A stretch of 64,000 bases of DNA from NCBI GenBank assembly GCA_949152475.1, contig OX424561.1, positions 8,246,001 to 8,310,000 on the forward strand, given 5' to 3'. This stretch comes from Terebella lapidaria. Taxonomy: Eukaryota; Annelida; Polychaeta; Terebellida; Terebellidae. This document shows, piece by piece, positions 58,158-64,000 of this stretch. How positions within the stretch are numbered: the first letter of the stretch is position 1; each line of letters starts with the position of its first letter. The translations under genes and the position numbers were made by a program. A model generated the notes under the pieces. The model made no database searches. It worked only from the letters and a program-made list of their open reading frames with translations, and had not been told where the DNA came from.

Positions 58158-58950
58158 CAAGGAGCTGGCATTTGATTTCGTACACAGTAGTTGGCCTAGT
58201 GTATGTGTCCTCGGGGGAGAGCTGCCAAATGGGATTTGCCCGAGACATCTGGAACACAATTTGCACGAGTGTCAGCGTGAACAACACTGAGCACATCAGA
58301 CAAAAAATGTAGCCGCAAGGTTCCCAATCGTGGTTTTGATATATACAGCCCGGCATATTTCTTGTTATCAGATCAGGTGTTGTTACGTAGGTATTATACC
58401 AGCACACAGCGGTGCAGGGGCGGATCCTGGAATTTTCTAGGTAGGGGGAGGGGTTGGGGGGTCCAACATGATACGGCGTGGGGTTTTGGGCCCGCTCAAG
58501 GGCCCCAGAACCCAAAAAACTTTTGTAAGTCTTGTGGTAGATTGTTTGGATCAGATAATTCTTCCCCACACTTATTTACATGTTCTGTCCCGTCCAACCA
58601 AACCCTGTATTTGGTATGATATCGACGGTCTGACAATATTTTCCAACAAGGAGCAGAATGTGCAAACATCGTTTGGAGCAGACTTCCGTATTTAAGACTA
58701 AAATTTGATATAGAAAACAGAAGAGGTCAAGTTCGTTATGAGAAGACTTTTGAAATGATCCGGATTATCTTTTACGACCTTTCCATTCCTCTCATCGATA
58801 TACATCAATATAAAACATAATTAGCATGATTAGTGAATACATTACAATTTATATCTAAACAGGACATCATGTAAATAAACGAATAGTTTGTTCTAAATTA
58901 TGTATATTTAAAAATACATGATAACATTAAAACATTATGCATGCATACCT
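58158..58950 (+). pseudogene. Diverged third copy (C) of the signal-peptide-like coding unit
   Basis: Plus-strand pieces match the 30840-31202 frame: SWHLISYTVVGLVYV, SCQMGFARDIWNTICTSVS, NNTEHIRQKM and then a stop; KCSRK (about 58306) with YFLLSDQ later; HTYLHVLSRPTKPCIWYDID and LTIFSNKEQNVQTSFGADF (58570-58690). An unrelated GGGGCGGATCCTGG-type dispersed repeat sits at about 58418-58500 inside it. The non-coding tail (ATCGATAT..AAACATAA, ATGTAAATAAAC) also matches copies A and B. Broken by a stop and frame changes. On visual comparison it is the most diverged of the three. Confidence 0.5.
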
Positions 58951-60105
58951 TCGGGACTGTACTGTCGTTCTGTTTTTCGAGATTATTAGTAAGATTGACT
59001 AACAGAGGACAGATGAAGGAAAACATTATATTCGCGTGATATATTCCAAACTGAAGCTTGGAAACTCCTCGAACGGACTTCGTTCAAGGTCATTTTAAGT
59101 CTGTAGAATTTGCACATGATGTTAATAACAATGATTGTATCACAATTTAGTATGATATATCACTAGAAAAAGAAATTGGGTTCGTACTGAAAACCAATAG
59201 CAGAAGGCAGACGGTTCGGTGGCATTATTGTATTCATAAGAAAAGAAAGTGTTTGGTTTGTGTTTGCATCGAAATTGATTTTAGTGGTACGGATTTCATC
59301 AAAATGTGATATACACATATACACATGATGTGCGTGTTGCACCCTGTTACTTGGGTGAACCCTGATGGATTGAATCGTTAACTCATGTATCCATTATTGC
59401 GAGTCCCAAGATGTGTTTAATGCTCCTGGTGGACTTGCAGAAATTATACATTCATCACAGAGTCAGGTTATTTATGAAAAATGCAGATCATACATATTTT
59501 ATGAATACATAGCAATATTTGTCAGTGATACACTGTAGATCAACATACCTAGTCTTCCCGTAGTTGAGTTTCCGGTAAGCTATTAGTGGCATTTTCCACC
59601 GAACTACATCGCTTCATATAAACATTTCGATAAACATCTCATCACGTTTGGGTTGTGATAACAAAATCTTGAAATAGAAGGCTAGCATCTTCAGATGACA
59701 TATTGAAATTTGAATTGTTATCTCGCAATTTTTATTTAGTATGTTAGAAGCTGCAGCTGAGATCTTCTACCTACACATATTGAAATAAGTTCGAGCTGTA
59801 AACACACGCAATGGATCCTACGATCCTATCTTAAAACTATAGTTGTCTCGAAATTTTGGAATGATAATTCAAAATTCAAGGTCATTAGCTCAATTTCCAA
59901 GCTCAATTTAAAACTATATCAAATCTTTGAACTATTGGTATTCAAAATAAAAGTAATTTCACTTCATGGCGAAACAGTGTAAATTAAGTTTGGCCCAGCG
60001 GTGTAAAAGCCCATACAATCATTAGTCTGAAATATCATATTCTCGCACTCCACCGTTTCCGTCCAATGGTGAGAGCAGTTCTAAGATATTTCGACCTGGC
60101 ACTCA
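58951..60105. other. No gene seen; weak similarity to 38580-38960
   Basis: AT-rich. Words around 59465-59830 echo 38580-38960, pointing to an old interspersed repeat. No coding frame recognised. Confidence 0.4.
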
Positions 60106-60489
60106 AGCGAGTAAAATATATAATTGCATTCCCCGAACGAAGTTCTGCGGATACTATGGATTTGTCTCCGTCGCGCCGCGTCCGCCGTGGATATTTTCTT
60201 GTGAACGCCCTACAGGTTGCAAATCTGAACCGATTTTAATAATTTTTTATACAGACACATCTTATGGTAGGATCCCGACACCAATCGATTTTGGTTGCCG
60301 TAGCAACCAAATTGGCCGATTGGGGACACATTTCGTGCTCAAATTAGCCTGTTTAACATACATGGCTTGTGAACACTCTACGGGTGGGAGTTTTCGATGA
60401 ATGATGACGAAATCGCACAGGCTCGATGAGAAAGACCATCACACGAAACCTATTGTTTTTCAGAATGATCAAATAAATATTAATTAGTT

Positions 60490-61390
60490 AATGGACTAAC
60501 TCATTACGACCGTTAAAATACCAACTTTGATCACTCTGTGATCACTCCAATACCCTGTACTATGAAAGCAAATGGCACTGGATTCTTGTTCAGAATGGAA
60601 AACTGATGTTTTTGGTGAAAACAGAACAATATTATCGAATAAGTTAACTTTAGTTTTACTAGTTAAGTCTATTATTGACCACAATAAAAATAGTTAAGAT
60701 GAGAAACATTTATTATTAAGCTCAACAAGGTAAAGGTTTTGTCCAGTACAGATTTCATGGGTGTAACCAAAAAGGGTAACATTATTTTTACTGGTTAAGT
60801 CTATTATTTACCTCAATAAAAATAGTTAAGCCGAAAAACATTTTTTATTGAGCTCAGCTAGGTAGAGTTTTTGTCCAGTACAAATTTCATGGGTGAAACC
60901 AAATAAGTTAACATTATTTTTACTAGTTAAGTCTATTATTGACCACAGTGAAAATAGTTAAGACAAGAAATCTTTATTATTGGGCTCAACAAGGTAAAGG
61001 TTCTGTCCAGTAGAGATTTTATGGCTGTAACCAAATAAGTTAACATTATTTTTGCAAGTTAGGTCTATTATTGACCTCAGTTGAAATAGTTGAGACGGAA
61101 AACATTTATTATTGAGCTCAACAATGTAAAGGTTTTGTGCAGTATAGATTTTTGGGTGTAACCTAATAAGTTAACATTATTTTCACTTGTTAAGTCTATT
61201 ATTGACCACAATAAAAATAGTTAAGACAAAAAATATTTATTATTGGGCTCAACAAGGTAAAGGTTCTGTCCAGTAGAGATTTTATGGCTGTAACCAAATA
61301 AGTTAACACTGTGTTTTGCCAGTTAAATCTATTATTGACCACATTAAATATAATCAAGACTAAAACATTTATTTATCGAGCTCAATCGGG
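60490..61390. repeat. ~125-bp tandem array, about seven units
   Basis: AGTTAAGTCTATTATTGACC, CAATAAAAATAGTTAAGA, AACATTTATTATTGAGCTCA, ACAAGGTAAAGGTT and TGTAACCAAATAAGTTAACA repeat in that order near 60667, 60790, 60917, 61060, 61190 and 61325. Confidence 0.85.
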
Positions 61391-61419
61391 TAATTGGAAT
61401 TTCACATTCGAACCTAATT

Positions 61420-61745
61420 TGGTACATATCTGGGGTGAAAAAATAGAGGTCTTTGTTAAAACATTGATCTGGCTCGAATTTTGTCATCTTGAGTTGCAGT
61501 TTTGGTCAACTTTTACTTCAAATTTCAACTCAAAACCATGTTTGGCACATATTATGAATTAAAATATAATTTATGGTAAAAGGTTCGATCTGGCTCCAAT
61601 TTCGTCGTCCTGAAATGCAGGTTCGGTCTACTTTTACTTTGAATTTCAACTTGAAACCACATATTATGAGTTGAAATATAACTTTTGATGAAAAGTTTGA
61701 TCTGGCCGTAATTTCATTATCTTATCGAACACGTTGAAATGGAAA
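61420..61745. repeat. ~125-bp tandem array, about three units
   Basis: GATCTGGCTC(G/C)AATTT, TCAACTTTTACTTCAAATTT and CACATATTATGA(A/G)TT recur near 61469, 61588 and 61699. Confidence 0.7.
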
Positions 61746-62040
61746 TACATATGTACTGATTTCAGTAGTGACCTTGAATTTGACCTTCAATGACTTTGAA
61801 AGGTCAATGCAACAATTTTGGTGGGTAAAAAACAGTTTTGGCTTAAGCATGTTAGGATTTTACATTTCTCTGGTAAAATTTTTTTAGTCCTTGCTCTAGT
61901 CGTTCATACTTAACAGTTATATATTTGGGGCGACAGTGATGATGGGGCTACGGGGGATACACCCGAGCGGTCGTAGGCGACCGAAAGCATCTAGTTTGTT
62001 TACCATGACAGTTGTTTATTGGCATGTTGTGCGAGAAAAT

Positions 62041-62111
62041 GCATATGACATTATATTCTCGTGCTAGATCGCTAGATAAACCGATCTAGCGCTCGAAACA
62101 ATGTCATATGC
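62041..62111. other. 71-nt imperfect hairpin
   Basis: Outer arms GCATATGACATT (62041-62052) and AATGTCATATGC (62100-62111) pair perfectly. Inner arms GCTAGATCG and CGATCTAGC pair around the loop CTAGATAAAC, with mismatches between. Could be a pre-miRNA-like hairpin or a tiny palindromic element. Confidence 0.4.
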
Positions 62112-63459
62112 ATATATTATGACATTGAGTTTCACGCGATGCTCGGACAATCAGACATTTTAATCAGTTTCACTTAATTTAGTTAATTAATAGTCTTGCT
62201 AATGCTGTCTAACCACGTTCAAATTGATCAGACAAAACAAATAACACATCAGTTTCAATTAATTACTAATGCCTGTTCCATCATACAAGGCTGGTATGCT
62301 CCATCGTGGTATTTGAATGGCATATTTCTAAAATACATCGGTTTGATTGTAACTATTGTATGGCAGACACCGGAGCAACACCGTTACCGTTAACACATAT
62401 TTCTTGAAATGTCAATGCCCTGACGATTGCATATACACGATTTTATTTCGTATCAGGGTTATGGTGATATCAACTATTTCCCGGTAATATCAACGGCCGA
62501 CCACACTCACCAACTGTTACATGGGTAAAGATCAATCATGCGACATTGAATTCAGCTCTCGATGTTATGGAATACACTTGGTAGTTTAGTGTCAAGACAT
62601 GTGTCTGTCTGTGAGGACAATAGTAAATGGATAACGGAGCATGTATCCTAACCATTGACATTGTTGATTTACCAATGCAGCATTGTGGCACTTGGAGAAG
62701 ACTGACTGAGGTTTTTTTTTCTTTTTACCAACATTGTGCAGCATAGTTTGTCACTGTAGCTGTGATAGGTCTCCCATAGGATGCATATAATTTAGAAACA
62801 CCTCAGATTTGGGTTAGTTGTGATGAACAGTTAAACTGTTATGATTGCCCCACATTTCTTCACACATGGAAACTACCAGCGAATCCAGCAATGCAGTGAA
62901 TGGCATTGAATAAGCGATACTCATCACACTCAATAAGAAGTCAGCGTTAAACCTTTTGTTGACCTTTGGCGCATGTGTTGAAGAACAAATATGGGATTCC
63001 AAACACTACATAGATCTCAGATAGCCTCTTCAACGTGCCACATTCCTGCATCAAATTAAGTATAGCCATTACTGGGAAGGAGATAGAATACCATTATGGG
63101 TGGATTACATTGCATAGGTGTAACAAAAAACATATTCAGTTTCACAGAGTAGCACATTATCAAACAAACCACAGCCATTTGTTTAAAAAGGACGGCAATT
63201 GCATAGACTTTCTCTGATATCACGCACATTTCCTATATATCTCATATTCACTTCATTTGAATTGTTCTGTTCTAGCAGGAGACCCAAATGAACAGTAATA
63301 TATCAGGTTGAAAGGAGGTGGAGTGGAGAAGTCATTGGGTTGAATTGGAGAAGTCAACGGAATGAACTAAGTCAAAACACCATGGAGATCCAAGGGATTC
63401 TATCAGAGTTGTCGATATGTTTTCGTTCGACATGAACAGATAGATATTCCATACATAAC
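62112..63459. other. No gene seen
   Basis: AT-rich DNA. Short frames at 62196-62393, 62814-63002 and 63035-63217 show no recognisable family. Confidence 0.45.
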
Positions 63460-64000
63460 AATATAATGTTTGAATTGGAGACATCATTAGATAGCCAGTC
63501 CATTTCATTTTTCAATGGGGTATATAACATGTAGTGATCAGTGCAATGAAACCTACACCGTAGGCTATTCGTCAAGTATACAACCTTAAATCGAGTATAT
63601 GTAAATCGCGAAAAATGTGTTTGAGGGGACCCATTTTCATAGGATGTCAGCAACGAGGTTGATCCCTATCTATTTACTGGTAACATTATTTGTTCATTCA
63701 ACGGGCCTTAGTTCAAGAAATTACATCAGTGGTTGGAAAATTTGAATGGTTTACATGGGACAAACTACTCCCATGTGATATATGGGGGATTCCAGGAATT
63801 TGTTGAGTTTTGTCAATGAAAAATTAATCTAACTGGCCATAGACCATACACATGGCCATAGATGAATATTCAACATATATGCAGTCTGGAGACATAACTG
63901 GACAGGATTTTCAATTCCCTTTCCGATGGTATATAACATGTAATGATCCATGCCATGAAACTGACATAGTAGGCTATTTACCAAGTACATCCTCATCCTC
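63460..64000. repeat. Two-unit direct repeat, ~410 bp apart, running off the window
   Basis: GGTATATAACATGTA(G/A)TGATC, ATGAAAC(C/T), GTAGGCTATT and C(A)AAGTA occur at 63520-63580 and again at 63928-63990. Each is preceded by a GGAGACAT(C/A)A word (about 63477 and 63889). The second unit is cut by the window end. Confidence 0.6.

Larger units (their letters stand above)
60110..61995. repeat. Dispersed repeat enclosing two tandem arrays
   Basis: Begins with CCCCGAACGAAGTTCTGCGG and a GTCGCGCCGCGTCCGCCGTG stretch and ends with GGGGCTACGGGGGATACACC and GAGCGGTCGTAGGCGACCGA. This looks like one composite interspersed repeat of a type known from aquatic invertebrates. Two arrays sit inside it and are listed separately. 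Confidence 0.45.

Overview
The window is nuclear DNA from an animal, most likely an aquatic (probably marine) invertebrate. The evidence is a GT-AG intron in a cytosolic sulfotransferase gene, BEL/Pao and Ty3/gypsy LTR elements, several non-LTR retrotransposon (LINE) lineages, palindromic MITE-like elements and many tandem satellites. I cannot name the species or the phylum with confidence.

Layout. 1-3155 (minus): the 5' part of a very long uninterrupted reading frame, at least 1,051 codons, running off the left edge; it belongs to a large unnamed protein family expanded in invertebrate genomes. 3156-5110: gene-free, with short satellites. 5111-12020 and 12029-31500: two copies of a ~6.8 kb segment. 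Each holds a decayed LINE, a foldback-like element with minisatellite arms at the identical site, a GC-rich island and a decayed coding-like unit. Copy B was later hit by a BEL/Pao element (18539-30712), which was itself hit by a Ty3/gypsy element (20577-26241). The order of events is therefore readable: LINE, foldback element, segment duplication, BEL, gypsy.

31500-39700: dispersed repeats, a rearranged BEL fossil, a LINE fragment, a 338-bp tandem repeat and a possible solo LTR. 40525-42507 (minus): a two-exon cytosolic sulfotransferase gene that looks intact, with a palindromic element bearing two perfect CRE motifs about 110 bp upstream of its ATG.

44735-57685: a ~13 kb block bounded by inverted 20-bp ends, with inverted ~105-bp AT-rich arrays inside. 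It contains a LINE remnant, a recent 3.7 kb tandem duplication (each copy with a Chapaev-like palindromic element), a ~60-bp minisatellite, and a ~136-bp satellite whose units carry nuclear-receptor-type half-sites. 57690-64000: mostly repeats, including a third diverged copy of the coding-like unit and a 71-nt hairpin.

The two probable host genes (the long family protein and the sulfotransferase) show no shared pathway. No operon, CRISPR array or RNA gene was found. The observations most worth following are the long edge-truncated ORF, the recurring signal-peptide-like coding unit (11339, 30840, 58158), the DR1-bearing satellite, the sharp drop in copy A/B similarity at the BEL insertion, and the inverted-array block.
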